Below are positions 18,401-53,151 of a stretch of 64,000 nucleotides of DNA, piece by piece. Location of the stretch: NCBI GenBank assembly GCA_964034945.1, contig OZ035963.1, forward strand, positions 35,206,361-35,270,360. Direction: 5' to 3'. This DNA is from Chrysopilus asiliformis (taxonomy: Eukaryota > Arthropoda > Insecta > Diptera > Rhagionidae). The notes below the pieces were generated by a model, which worked only from the letters and a program-made list of their open reading frames with translations, was not told the origin of the DNA and searched no databases. A program made the translations under genes and the position numbers. Each line of letters begins with the position of its first letter. The first letter of the stretch is position 1.

Positions 18401-21400
18401 TTTGCCTTTATCAGTCGTGAAGTTTTTTCTGTTAACCTGCAGTATGTCCAGCGCAACTCATTTCCAGACATCGTTTCCTTGGAGCGAGGAGCGTCTAGAC
18501 CTTCACGGTGATAACACGGTGGTAAAACAACATGTCACGGTGATAACACAGTGCCACAGTTGCACTGCAATTACTGCAGATTAACAGAAAAAAATTTACA
18601 ACTGATAAAGGCTAAGTAAAAATAAAACAAATGTTAATTCATTTAAAGCACAATCGAAAATCATTTCGAATTTCCAATAAAATGCACAACAGTATAAAAG
18701 TGTCCACTGTCTTATTTTTTTAAATTGGATGTTGCTAAGCAGGAGTCAAAGTCGGCAAAAAGCCGAAATCAAGTAAACTTCAATTATTTGTAATTTCTGG
18801 ACGGCTCAACCGATTAATGTCTAATTAACCATTTTGGAAAGGTTGTTATTACATATTCTTTATTTTTTGTTTTTTAACCCCTATAGGAAGAGTTTTTACA
18901 CAAAACCAATTTATTCTTATAAAATAAACAAAATAAAAAGAAAATTCTCTGAAAAATTTTTCTGCATAAATCTGTGGTAATCCGTATTTTTAAAAGTGTT
19001 GGAACTTTTAAAAATATGTTAGTTCTTCTACTTCTATTATTTGCATTTATGTTTAGTTGGCTTAATAGTGGAACCAAGTCACTTATTCCGTTCAAAATTT
19101 TAAAAGTAAATTTAAGTTTGGCGAACTTTTGGAGATTGCAAATTAATAAGCTTTAAGCGATCTTCATAAGGGGGAGAATAAGTGAATTTTCCCACGGTAA
19201 ATGATTTAGAGCAAGTCGAACAAATTTTCATTGGACGTTTTCAATACGCACAAGGTGAGTATTGTAGTCAGGGTCCCACAAAACTGAAGCATACTCTAAA
19301 AGAGGACGAACGAATGAACAATATAAAGTTTTTGTAATATAAGGATCACAAAATTCTTTAGACCATCTTTTAACAAAACTTAAGATTAGCTCTGGATGAA
19401 ATCACATCAATATGATCATTAAATGTGAGAGAAACATCAAAAATGACGCCAAGATGTTTTACTTTAGTTGATGTTGATATAACATTATCATTGAGCATAT
19501 AATTATGTGAAATATATTTCTTCTTTCTAGTATAACTTACTACAGAACGTTTATCCACATTTAGCAATAAAAAAATATTTTAACACCAAGTTTCAAAATT
19601 TAGAAACCTATTGTAAATCAGAAACTAAAAAGAAGCAGTCAGAAAGATTACTAACAATTCGATAAATTTTTACGTCGTGAGCATATATTAACACACAACT
19701 ATTTTCATATACTAAATTTACGTCATTAATAAATAATATAAACAATAAAAGCACGAGATGGCTACCTTGAGGTACTCCAGGTTTTTATTTGATTTCATAT
19801 CTGATTTCATATCTGTAAAACTCCCACAAATTCTATTTGTAATTCAAGTAATCCTTCTAAACCAGCTTTTTAACCAAAATAGTGCAAATCACGATTTGAA
19901 AATTGCTTGAAAATGTAAATTTTTTTTCCCGGGATTGAAAATTGCTTGAAAATGTAAAATTTTTTTCCCGGGATTGAAAATAGTCTGGGAACAGCACCCA
20001 CGATGCTGAAAGAATAAATTGTTCTTTGAAGCGCTCGATAAGACTAAAAATCAGACTAATGAAAGGAGATAGAAAATCGTTTCCATGACTTCGTCTTTTT
20101 AAAAGCTTTTATTTAGCTTGCCTTCGTGTCTGTCTGTCTGTTTGTCTGTCAGATCAAATCTTGCAACCCAATTTTGACCCACTTCCACTTGTCCGATTGA
20201 CTTGAAATTTTGCAGACTTATATAAGTCCGATGACAATACAATATTTTCACTACTTCGTCCTTGTAAGGATAACGGAAGGTCCTGTAAGGATAACGTGAT
20301 TATCCTTTTGGGGTCGCTGAATACGATTCTCAAGTTAAAAAGCCTGTAAGGACATCTCAAATGTAAGGATATATATTCGAAGACTAAAAAGAACAAAATA
20401 AAAAAAATAAAAAATTTTTTTTTAAAAAAAGCTTTTATTAAAAAAGAATGCACTAAAAAGAAAAAAATAATTTTCTGGACGCTGTGTATCACAAATATAA
20501 AAGCTTTTAAAAAGCGGGATAAAGCATAAAACAATAAAATAAAAATTTATCTCGCTTTTAAAAAGCTTTTATATTTGTGATACACAGCGTCCAGAAAATT
20601 ATTTTTTTCTTTTTAGTGCATTCTTTTTTAATAAAAGCTTTTTTAAAAAAATTTTTTTTTTTTTTTTTATTATTTCTTACTCGAATAAGATCGTTATTAA
20701 ATCACACAAAATAAGAAATAATGTTTCTTTATCATTCAATACGAGCAGAACATGTAAATATATAAAAAAATATTTTATAAAAATGAAGTGTGGCCAAAAA
20801 TACGACCATTTGTATTAGCATTATTGTTCACTTGGCAAAGATTTTTCGCATTCATTGCATCTAAGAAAGCAAGTAAAAGTAGCTTAAGTCGACTTTCAAG
20901 CGAAGTGATCTGTTTGTAAATGAAAAAAAGATCCTTTTGGTTCCGCCTGGAAATCGACTTACAGCCTTATTCTAGCTACAGTCACTAGTCACAACTCGGT
21001 CACAAGAGCCTCAAATTCTAAAAAAGTGATTAAGTATCACAACGCCAGAATACGGCTGTTAAGTTACTTTAACTTAATACCATAGATATATCCGGTGTAC
21101 TCGTTTGTGTATAGCGGCTTGTTGTTAGCTTGTTAAGCATATTCCTATAAAATTTCAGGTCTAAATTCGCAAAATATACCGAGTTATAGGCGCGCAGGAA
21201 TTTTTCACATTACACATAGATCATGAATTACTGACCGCCTATAATTGAAAATTTTGCGAATTTTGACCTCAAATTATACAGGAATGTGTTTAATAAGCGA
21301 CCAATAAGATTCAAAGAAATTAATAGGTCGAAAATAAAAAAACGCTCCTCCCATAATACAAAAAAAGTGTTTAAGATTTTTGAAAAAATATGTAATTACC

Positions 21401-24400
21401 TTTCCAAAATGGTCTATTAGACGTTGATCGGTTAATCCATTCAGAAATTACAAATAATTGAAGTTTACATGATTCCGGCTTTTCTCCAAATTTTACCAAC
21501 CAAGCTTCTTCCCTCTCCCAAGAAAAATACGGATAACAACATCCAATGTCCAAATTTTCGGACCTGAATGGCCACAATTAGTTTTTTTTTCTTCAAAAAA
21601 CTTGAAATTTTGTCAGGATTATCGCGGACTCTAGGGGTAATTTTTTAGCGCCAGCCGCATTTGAAATTCGAAAAAAAAGGTGCGCCATACATTTTTGGCC
21701 CACCCTAATTCTTAATCCTATTACAGATATTGTGTTGTCTGAATATACCAAATCATGCTAAGTGTTTATTTAAATCTGAAAAATCTATTGCCAGGAGAAG
21801 CAAGGAGTTATAGAAGAAATTCAAACGAAGTTTCGATATATTTTTATACCCGTATGGTGAAACCAAAGGGTATACTAACTTTGCCTTACCGTTTGTAACG
21901 CCAAGATCCCGTCATCGCACAAAAAAATGAATTACACCAGTGTGTTTAGAATGATAAAAAAAATTGAATTTTGCATGTCCGTCCGTCTGCCCGTCCGTCT
22001 GTCTGTCTGTCTGTCCGTCTGTCTGTCCGTCTGTGGCGCGGATTGCGGGCGCACGGATTGAGCTAGAGACTTGAAATTTTGCGTGGATCCGTTTTTCGTA
22101 AAATGCGAGGCTAAGTTCGTTAATGGGCAAAAATGGACCATTAGGGGGGGTACCCCCCATACGAACGAAAACGTTTTTTGTGAATATCTCAAAAACGGTG
22201 CATGTTATCAAAAAAAGTCCAAGAACAAAAGTTATTTAGGATATGATTCTACATAAAACTCCCATACATCAAAATCCGATTGGAATAAATTTTAAAAAAT
22301 CTTTTTGGAAAGTTTGACTTCAAAGTGGAATTTTGGTATAACTGTTCGAATTTTGATACGAATATCACCATACGGGTCTCCAATGATTGCCAGATTGGCA
22401 ATTATAGCTTTTGTTATGTTTTTAAATTTTTTTTTAAATGGAATTTCCCTTCTATTGTATAGTTCACCGATGCCAATGCGATACTTGAATTGAAATGGTT
22501 TCTAGAGAAGCAAATATTTCTCTAGAAACCATTTTAATGCCTCTAGAAACTATTTCACACCAATATTCATAGTAAAAATGTTCTGCGGTCAAGAAAATAA
22601 TAAATTCAAATTTTTTAGTGGACATTCAAATGGATGGCACAGTTTCATAAAATCGTATTCTCGTATTCTACGATGTCCCGAATCACGGTGAACGCGAGAG
22701 TTTAGATGATGCTAATTTTTGCTTTAGTTACATTTCTTGTAAATGACTAGGATAAGTTCTTGAACAGGCAAAATTGGACCATTCCTTCCCCTCCATACAA
22801 ACGAAACATTTTTCTCGAAAACGGTGAGTCTTATTGAAAAATTTATCAGAATAGATCACTGCTACCTTCCTCTCCCATACAAATGGAATACTTTTCTCCT
22901 GTTTTCTCGAAAGCTATGCATCTTATCGAAAATTTTTTTTTTCAATTTTTGAATATGTTGTTTGAATTTTAAGGAATCAACCCTGCAAGTTTCATTAATC
23001 TACCATACTATATAAAAAAGGTTAAAGCCAGGAGGTTAAAGGCTTTCCTCCATTACCATGACTTCTGTAACTGCAAAAAAAGGCAGAAAACTAGAGCAAG
23101 ATAGACTTATGTAGATCTAAAAAGGAATGACTGAATACAAGTTAAACGCTATCCCTTCCAGTTTTACAATTTTATAGCAATCATATCAAACCTTATAATG
23201 TTCAAATTGCCATGGTAACAAAGCTTTTGACTATGCATGCGAAGGAGAAAAATGACATCACGCTATAATAACAGTTTGAATGTGTCCATGCCTACTATTC
23301 ACTTACAGGGACAATGTGTGATTGTAGTATAAATCGCCATAAAATCGCCATAAAAAAACAGGGGAAATTATTCTTGCAGTTGCCGACAAATTTTTGCAGT
23401 TGATTCTTATCTCCCTTTCTCGTCAACGTATCTTCACATAAATGTGTCTCTATTTTTTTGCAGTTGCCGAAGTCATGGTAATGGAGGGCGGCCTTAAATG
23501 TATTTAAATAAAAACATAATATCTTTCCCCACAAGTAGGGTGGCTACACGTCCCGGAATCGCTTGAAGAGCACCGGATATAGGCTTGTTGTCCCGGCGTA
23601 CCGGAAACTAAATTATTGTCCTGGATTTTTTATCAAACATTAGAAAAAACGATCACAAAATTTGCAAAACGTACTCTATTTCGGCTCGAGGTTGCTCCAA
23701 AGTACATTATTTTCGCCTGCGGCACATTTTTTCAACAATTTCCCACAAAAAGTGCATTATCGCAAAAAATGTGGCCTACGGCGCATTTCCCTTTATTGTT
23801 ATTTTTTACAATTTCTGTTGCTTAATTTTTTGCGCAATGGAAAAATGCCACCCAAGTTCTTAGCAATATAACTTGAATGCCATAAAAAAATATTTTTCTT
23901 TTGCAACAATTTTTGTGCAAATAACCAAAAACAAATTATTTTTATATAAAATTTTTTAATTCAAATTAAATGATTTAATTAAATCTAATCACCGCAATAT
24001 AATTTTTAACTTAACTATTTGTAATGTAAATAATCAAAAAAAAATTATTCCGGTAATAGGTCAACGTAAAATATAAATCTTTACCTTTTTGAAAAATATT
24101 TTTCCACATTTTAATTTTGAATTTTACTATTTAAACTTTCACAATGAAAAAACATGATCACTCCATTTTTCGACTAAACCTATTGGAAGGATTTTTTCTA
24201 AACACGTAGGATTTGAGTTATTCATTAAATAATATATAAAATTAATACAAATTTTACTTGAACATCCTAATGTAAACCGAATTCTCAACTCAGACCTTTA
24301 AAAAACCCTCACGTTTGCTCTGCGTCGTAACTTGCACTCAAAAAACCCTTCTCAATAAAAACCGAAATTAAGTGATATTGATGGTTTGATTAACAAAATA

Positions 24401-25025
24401 AGGTAATGGATTACGTTAAGAACATTTTTCGATAATTTGGAAGCCTTTTTTAATCGATTTAAGATTTTTTCCGGTAATAGGACGAATTACCTTAATAAAG
24501 AATCAGACATACAAATATACACCTTAAAGACATTACCCTCCTTCTTTTCAATCGAGTAATAAAAACGTTTTACGATTTTTCTTGAAAATTCTAAAACAGT
24601 GGTTTAGATGTAATTTTACATAACTTTCCCGTAAATCACATTCCAATTGAAATAATTACAAACAAATCCATATCGCATTACTGTAATTGGAATTTTCCCC
24701 AGAATTTAGTTTTAAATATTCATGCCGAGTGGTTTACAACTATCTCCTGGCAATTATAGTTTTCTTAAATTATTAGTTTATAATTTTTGTTGTGTATGTC
24801 GAATTTCTTTCAATATTGATTAAACTTTGTTGTTTTTACTTACAGTAGATTTCGAACGTCACATGGGCGAAAGAGCATTATTGGTATAAGTATAATTGAA
24901 TTTATAGAAACAACACAATAATATACACAAAATTTAAAGTAATATCGAAACACATGACTGATTTCGTAAAAAAACGGTATTAGAAGCAAACATGACAAAA
25001 GTGAGAGTTCCACATATGTTGCCAT
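11868..25025 (-). CDS. 1-acyl-sn-glycerol-3-phosphate acyltransferase (AGPAT, 3 exons)
   Basis: Exons 25025-24844, 15265-15132 and 12487-11868 join in frame (182+134+620 nt) to give 311 aa. AGPAT acylates lysophosphatidic acid to phosphatidic acid at the ER membrane, feeding glycerolipid and phospholipid synthesis. Residues 1-50 (MATYVELSLLSCLLLIPFFY...) are hydrophobic and form one or two membrane spans; RPCDVRNLL follows, as in animal AGPAT1/2. Motif I NHQSSLD is at 97-103 (His98 and Asp103 catalytic). Motif II GLIFIDR is at 139-145, motif III FPEGTR at 172-177, and motif IV IPIVPVVFSSY at about 199-209. Length is slightly above the usual 270-290 because of a polar C-terminal tail. Intron 1 is 9.6 kb and packed with LINE, foldback, MITE and family-1 copies. 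Assignment to the AGPAT1/2 class is firm; which fly paralogue is unclear. Confidence 0.94.
12541..13026 (+). mobile_element. Divergent relative of repeat family 1
   Basis: Same order of boxes as family 1 (ACATAA...AAGCTACAATTGCC, TCAAGTCTCTAGCTCAAT, GACAGACAGACGGACATGC, CACCCTGGTGTAGTTCATTT), but diverged and lacking the CCGTATGG boxes. Further diverged pieces on the minus strand lie at about 22765-23030 and 63340-63540. Confidence 0.7.
13168..13660. mobile_element. CCATTACCATGAC MITE, copy 1
   Basis: Ends CCATTACCATGACTTCTGTA and, inverted, CCATTACCATGTCTTTTCCC; both are followed by A/T-runs and GCAGTT-type boxes. The second copy is at 23047-23487. No open frame of substance is common to both copies. 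Confidence 0.8.
13661..15131. other. AGPAT intron 2, 3' part, nothing recognised
   Basis: No exon or repeat boundary that I can support. Confidence 0.5.
15132..15265 (-). CDS. AGPAT exon 2
   Basis: Acceptor TTTTAAG, donor GTAAGA. Codes for WASALCHHISTILGLKWEIR and the catalytic NHQSSLD motif. Phases match both neighbours. Confidence 0.95.
15266..16139. other. AGPAT intron 1, nothing recognised
   Basis: Non-coding apart from degraded sequence near 15900-16130 leading into the hAT remnant. Confidence 0.45.
16140..16376 (+). pseudogene. hAT transposase C-terminal (dimerisation) remnant
   Basis: Pieces FPGSTASVE, then (another frame) MNKTWTEDKS, then (original frame) LMVKVNLKATYLQFYDFIKS match the order of the hAT C-terminal dimerisation domain. 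Two frameshifts make it dead. The RVF-type core is split by the first shift. Confidence 0.8.
16374..17510 (-). pseudogene. LINE reverse-transcriptase fragment, split by a foldback element
   Basis: Minus-strand text NSISDVNQHWKCLKGTIENS...VALSRSRQHRAKSFDED (about 17480-17230) is the linker region upstream of RT in non-LTR elements. After the inserted element 16835-17215 the same LINE resumes with an AMKTFYK-like stretch, then KNRKAPSSDQITSEMIKES (16565-16374), RT block 1. Stops and shifts are present. Confidence 0.75.
16835..17215 (-). mobile_element. Foldback family 2, copy C (inverted, diverged)
   Basis: Inverted relative to copies A and B: AAGTGCACTAAAAAGGAAAA at the left, the CCCAAAAACCCCCAG and TTTTCCGGAAAATTTT boxes in the middle, and the CAGACAGACAAACAGACAGA tract at the right. 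It interrupts the LINE fragment. Confidence 0.78.
17511..19214. other. AGPAT intron 1, nothing recognised
   Basis: Includes a GTTTT-rich low-complexity patch (18370-18410) and a TCACGGTGATAACAC direct repeat (18504 and 18536). No gene seen. Confidence 0.5.
19215..19782 (-). pseudogene. Jockey/CR1-type LINE reverse-transcriptase fragment
   Basis: Reads GVPQGSHLVLLLFILFINDV, then VLIYAHDVKIYR, then after a stop NVDKRSVVSYTRKKKYISHN and VKHLGVIFDVSLTFNDHI, then a WDPDYNT-like end. These are RT blocks 4-7 and the thumb of jockey-like elements. The catalytic YADD motif reads YAHD, and a TAG stop lies after SDLQ, so it is inactive. Confidence 0.88.
19896..19977. repeat. Two-copy 41-bp tandem repeat
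   Basis: TTGAAAATTGCTTGAAAATG followed by TTTTTTTCCCGGGA occurs twice head to tail, with one base of length difference. Confidence 0.85.
20096..20655 (+). mobile_element. Foldback family 2, copy B
   Basis: Nearly identical to copy A but with only one internal unit. The hairpin arms at about 20424-20523 and 20546-20645 retain the ACGCTGTGTATCACA core with a few mismatches. Confidence 0.88.
20656..21844. other. AGPAT intron 1, nothing recognised
   Basis: No coding or repeat boundary supported. Confidence 0.5.
21845..22419 (-). mobile_element. Interspersed repeat family 1, copy 2
   Basis: Full-length minus-strand copy: TATACCCGTATGGTGAAACC at the left, the GTCC/GTCT tract at 21977-22032, and the inverse of the ACATAACAAAAGC start at the right. 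Confidence 0.88.
22493..22544. repeat. 17-bp-arm hairpin
   Basis: AAATGGTTTCTAGAGAA and its exact inverse are separated by 18 nt. Confidence 0.88.
23047..23487. mobile_element. CCATTACCATGAC MITE, copy 2
   Basis: Same orientation as 13168-13660. The ends CCTCCATTACCATGACT and AGTCATGGTAATGGAGG are perfect inverses over 17 bp. Confidence 0.85.
23488..24843. other. AGPAT intron 1, nothing recognised
   Basis: Very AT-rich. It starts with a GGGTGGCTACACGTCCCGGA stretch that may be the end of an unknown element. No gene seen. Confidence 0.45.
24844..25025 (-). CDS. AGPAT exon 1 (start and membrane anchor)
   Basis: Codes for MATYVELSLLSCLLLIPFFY through LFRPCDVRNLL; donor GTAAGT, with two bases completing a Leu codon with exon 2. 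The RPCDVRN phrase and hydrophobic start match AGPATs, which ties this distant exon to the gene. An upstream in-frame ATG is possible, but the MATYV start gives the cleaner anchor. Confidence 0.9.
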
Positions 25026-25797
25026 ATTAATTTTGGTTTTCACAGCAACCAAATTATTCACGAAACAATTTTCACTCCAATTTGCTATTTGCAATCGGTA
25101 TAATTGTTTGTTTTAAATGCCTTAGATTCAATGGTTCTTATTAATACTCGTTCATTGTTTTAATACAAAAAGATTTAACAAACCATCTCTGTTTTCAATA
25201 ACTTCATCTCGCAGAAGACGAAAAACTTTGCATCCTCGAAGTATCCTTGTTACCCGCTCGATAAAGACAAGTTTATTAGTTTTTTACTGGTTCAGAGCTA
25301 TATGAGCTTGATTACACGTATTGAGTGAGTTCCACAGAGCGCAAAATTCCTGGCAAGCGGCGATGTGTGAACGACAACACGAAAAGATGAATTCAAACTC
25401 AAAAATTCAGTTTTTCGGTTAAAAAAAAAATCAATTTCATAGCGTTTTTAAATTTTTGGGGAAAAACGTTGGGACGCTGCTGAATATTGGCTTCCGCCAA
25501 AAAGAGTAGTACTTTTCTGTCTTCGTTTTATGCATCGAAATCCTACGATGGCGTCAGTAAAGTAAAGTTTTGCAATAATGGGGTCTATTCTGTAATTAAA
25601 TATTAGGTTATGAAAATAAAATTTCTTCCTCATAAATTTTTTTTTAAATTCGTATTCTGTGTTGGCAATTTAAAATTATATACCGAATTATTTTTCCGCT
25701 ATTTCGGATAAAGTAATAATTCTGAGGGTGTTCGACATTTATTTTTTATGAAAACAGGAACTTCACAACACAAATGCCAAATTACATTCATCAAAGA
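25026..25797. other. Intergenic between AGPAT and PhKgamma, nothing recognised
   Basis: Divergent promoter side of the AGPAT gene. No element ends seen. Confidence 0.5.
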
Positions 25798-26119
25798 TCC
25801 GCCATGCGTCCATCACGTTGACAGTTTGATGCGGTCGAAGTAAAATCAACGGGCTGCTATGAGTACTCCACTAATAATGCGTTTGTCCGATGCGGCAACG
25901 CACCGTCACCGCATAGAGTAGGTCGACTTTCTACTTTTACATCCGGCAACGCACGGAAATGTCATTTCGCAAAAAAGTTTGGTTACGATTTAACGATAAA
26001 CTAATAGAAGAAGTGCAAAAAAAGTGAAGAAGAAGTAGTGAGTTGCCGTACCCCACTGTCCCCGCATAAAACTGTCTACCGGACGGAGGCATCGACGTAC
26101 GATTCAGGTTCTAGCTTTA
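25798..26119 (+). mobile_element. CGTACGTCGATGCG-TIR element, copy R (5'-truncated)
   Basis: Diverged copy with the same order as copy Q (ATGCGGTCGAAGTAAAATCA, CGGGCTGCTATGAGTACTCC) and the complete right end (GGTTCTAGCTTTA). The left TIR is lost. Confidence 0.78.
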
Positions 26120-26120
26120 A

Positions 26121-26364
26121 CTCTTTCAGACCCGGTGGTTACATTTGTACACATTAAAGTTTTTCCCAAATATAACAATTTCATAAGATTATTTCGTATT
26201 TGAGACCGGTTGCGAACGTTTGTACACATTACAAGCTATCGAAAACAGTAATAGATCTTGGATTTTTTTTTTTCAATATTTTCTTACTCTAATTTACCCA
26301 CTTTATCAACACAAATTTTATCACAACCAAATTTTTTAAAAAAAATAATTCAGTTCTGAAAGGG
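26121..26364. mobile_element. piggyBac-type MITE (TTAA), copy 1
   Basis: TTAA then CTCTTTCAGACC at the left; TTCTGAAAGGG then TAA at the right. It sits exactly between the right end of copy R and the left end of copy P. Confidence 0.75.
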
Positions 26365-26366
26365 TA

Positions 26367-26735
26367 AGCTAGAACCTGAATCGTACGTCGATGCGTCCGT
26401 CATGCGTGCGTCCGGTTGACAGTTCCATGCGGTGACAGTTGGGTCCGGCAACGAATCTGGAGTTAATTCATTGTTTTGCACTTCTTCTATTAGTTTATCG
26501 TCGAAACAATTACTTTCAATTTGTTCCATACTTAAATTGCTTAAATCGTAAACAAACTTTTTTGCGAAATGACATTTCCGTGCGTTGCCGCATGTAAAAG
26601 TAGAAATCCGACCTACTCTATGCGGTTGCCGCATCGGAAAACGTATTATTAGGGGAGTACTCATAGCAGCCCGTTGATTCTACTCGAACTGTCAATGTGA
26701 CGGACGCATCGACGTACGATTCAGGTTCTAGCTTT
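26367..26735 (-). mobile_element. CGTACGTCGATGCG-TIR element, copy P (intact)
   Basis: TIRs AGCTAGAACCTGAATCGTAC and GTCGATGCGTCCG at both ends, near perfect. It contains a minus-strand open frame (26664-26350, MSTPLIIRFPMRQPH...) that runs out through the end of the element. I do not recognise the frame. With no full transposase it is a non-autonomous element. Confidence 0.85.
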
Positions 26736-27257
26736 ATAGGTTGGGATGAATGTATGTATATTCATTCCACCATTTCCACAATCCACTACTTCGGTATGTA
26801 AATAGATCTTAAACTTTTCAGGTACTCCAATATTGTTACATCCCTGAATGAAAATGGTGGTAATGTTTAGAAAAGAGCTGACATTTCTGTAGGAACTGTC
26901 ATGGAGTTTAGAATATTTTCTTCCTAGTGGAATTTTACGTTTTCTGAAAAATTGAGTGGAGTTTTCATACTGCAAATGAGTGCTTAGGGACTTTGCTACA
27001 CTCTTAAACAAATGCAGTGTGTGTGTTTTCTCGGAAAGATTTCTTTTGTTTTCTAATATTCCGCGCGTAACCTCTGTGACATTGAGCTGCATTAGGTTTA
27101 AAATAGTTTTTTCAGGCTCATTTACTATCCAAACTACTACGAGAAGACTCACATCGAAATTTGTTTAAGTATTTGGTCTTTCATAATAAATAATAATGTC
27201 CTACTACTTAAGTCTGTCTTTCAGGTTCAAGTACATATACCGAGAATTTCACTTATA

Positions 27258-50975
<23,718 letters not shown>

Positions 50976-51174
50976 TTCATTTTTACTAAAGTTTCATAAT
51001 CAATTAAACGGACACCCCAAAGAATTATTCAGTTTTTTTTAAAACGATGTTTACTAAAAATTTCAAAACCCAAATTTAACGACATAATTGAGAAAAAACA
51101 CTAGTCCAAATGATATTTAAAGTTTGAATGGTTTTTAATTTGTTAATGGATTAATATATTAAATGTTAACAAGA

Positions 51175-51180
51175 AATAAA
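51175..51180 (+). promoter_or_regulatory. Poly(A) signal of PhKgamma
   Basis: AATAAA about 200 nt after the stop. Confidence 0.6.
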
Positions 51181-52271
51181 TAATTTAAATTGTGCATAAA
51201 TGTACAAGAATCTGGTTTTTAACTTATATATCTATCCCAGGGATGGCCAAACTTTTAAACATGCCTATTCTGAAACACAAGCGTTAAGAGACCAAACGTA
51301 ACGCGGTCAATTCGAATCACAACTCAATTGATATTCTTAAAAACGGCGGAAGCATCGTATGCAAACGGATTGTCCGAGACAAATTGATTGCTTTTATGTG
51401 ATTTATTTCCTTTAAAAAATATCAAATCTCCCTTTTGTCAATCATGGCCAACACCAAACGCGAGAAAATTGCAGCGGGTAGTTTAACCTTGGGCCCTATT
51501 GACGAACACGAATCGAAACGTGTAGCACACGAATTCGATCAAATGGTATCATGGAACACGAATTCGTATGTGATTTACTCGTTTTGATCGTATATTTCAT
51601 TCGATGACATTTTGCTTGACGATTGATGGGTTCGAAGAATATTGTTTTGATAAAATGTGGATTTTTTTGTTGGTATTTTGGCTAATTTTCTCTAAATCAT
51701 ATTTTTTGTTGAGAGGGCATTATATTGTGTGCAGAAATATACTTTGTATGAGTATATTAATAGATGTCTGCGGTCTACTAGAAAATTAGATCATATCGGT
51801 CTACTTGATGTGATACAAACAACTTATAATGAAACAAACAGCCATGAAATTTTATAGGCATGTTTGGTTCTGGAATGGGACGATCCTATTCCGTGAACCG
51901 AAAGTAACTGCTTTTCAAAAATCGCAATTTAATTTTTCGCGATTTACTACGGAACTACGCGCTTTTCAGTAGTCTTATGTATCACAAAACTTGGAGACAA
52001 TAAAATTTTCTACATTTTTGTCTTTTGCTGGAACTGCATATCACAAGCCGTTATCGAGATATGCCGTTATTTAGAAAAAATCAGTTTTTTGCGATTATCT
52101 CAAAAAATACCGTGTATTTCGTCGTTTAATTTATGAAATGAGTTGAGGAGAATAATGTTTTCCACAATTTTGTCTTTTACTATTTTCCACTTTACCGTTA
52201 TTAAAATATTTTCATTAAAAGGCAAAGAAATTGATTTGGCAAATAGCTTGCAAACTAACGGCATTTCGTAA
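51181..52271. other. Intergenic, no gene recognised
   Basis: CCCAGGGATGGCCAAACTTT at 51237 resembles a hAT left end. ACATGCCTATTCTGAAACA (51262) and its inverse near 51857-51880 suggest an eroded inverted-repeat element of about 650 bp. Confidence 0.45.
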
Positions 52272-52766
52272 ACATAACAAAAGCTATAATTGCCAATCTG
52301 GCAATCATTGGAGACCCGTATGGTGATATTCGTATCAAAATTCCAACAGTTGTACCAAAATTCCACTTTGAAGTCAAACTTTCCTATCCTAAATAACTTA
52401 GGAATCATATCCTAAATAACTTTTGTTCTTGGACTTTTTTGATGAGATGCACCGTTTTTGAGATATTCGCAAATAACGTTTTCGTTCGAATGGGGGGTAC
52501 CCCCTCTAATGGTCCATTTTTGCCCATTAATGAACTTAGCCTCGCATTTTACAAAAAAACGGATCTGTGCAAAATTTCAAGTCTCTAGCTCAATCCGTTC
52601 GCCCGCAATCCGCGCCACAGACGGACGGACGGACATGCAAAATTCAATTTTTTTTATCATTCTAAACACACTGGTGTAATTCATTTTTGTGTGTGATGAC
52701 GGGATCTTGGCGTTACAAACGGTAAAGCAAAGTTAATATACCCTTTGGTTTCACCATACGGGTATA
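52272..52766 (+). mobile_element. Interspersed repeat family 1, copy 5 (deleted)
   Basis: Both ends intact. About 70 bp of the middle is missing and an ATCCTAAATAACTT word is doubled at the scar (52385-52421). The GACA/GACG tract is short. Confidence 0.86.
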
Positions 52767-52815
52767 AAAACAGTTGAAGGAAGAAAAATATATCTTTTAC
52801 CATTATCAAAATATT

Positions 52816-52880
52816 TGTGTTTAACCATTGAACCATTTCTGATTCATGGTTTTCTCGACCTTCTAGCAATGAATAATATA
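52816..52880 (+). repeat. Fragment related to the repeat at 59827-59910
   Basis: TTAACCATTGAACCATTTCT, GATTCATGGTTTTCTCGACC, TTCTAGCAATGAAT; the same order occurs at 59827-59890. Confidence 0.75.
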
Positions 52881-53151
52881 GGATTATTATCAAGATATTT
52901 CAGATTTTATAAAATAAAAATTTACATTTTTATATAAACTAAAAGTTTTATTCCTCGGGTTATAGTGTACTCGTCAATTGCGCAAGAACGTACGTTTGTA
53001 TAACAAAATAATGTATCAGATATTTTTAAGTCCAAAAATCACTAAACCACGAGTTTTTGCAAAAAATTTAACAGAAATGTTTGACATAAGAAACTAAAGC
53101 ATGCTACATACAGAGCTACATGTCCGTAGACATGTCCGTGAAAACTGAATT

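Noticed and set aside
26721..27152. 143-codon minus-strand open frame just upstream of PhKgamma
   Set aside because: It begins with GTG, not ATG; the first ATG is 20 codons in. It matches no family I know and its 3' end runs into a MITE. An unrecognised exon remains possible but unsupported.
51237..51880. Complete hAT element
   Set aside because: CAGGGATGGCCAAACTTT looks like a hAT left end, but no matching right end or 8-bp duplication was found.
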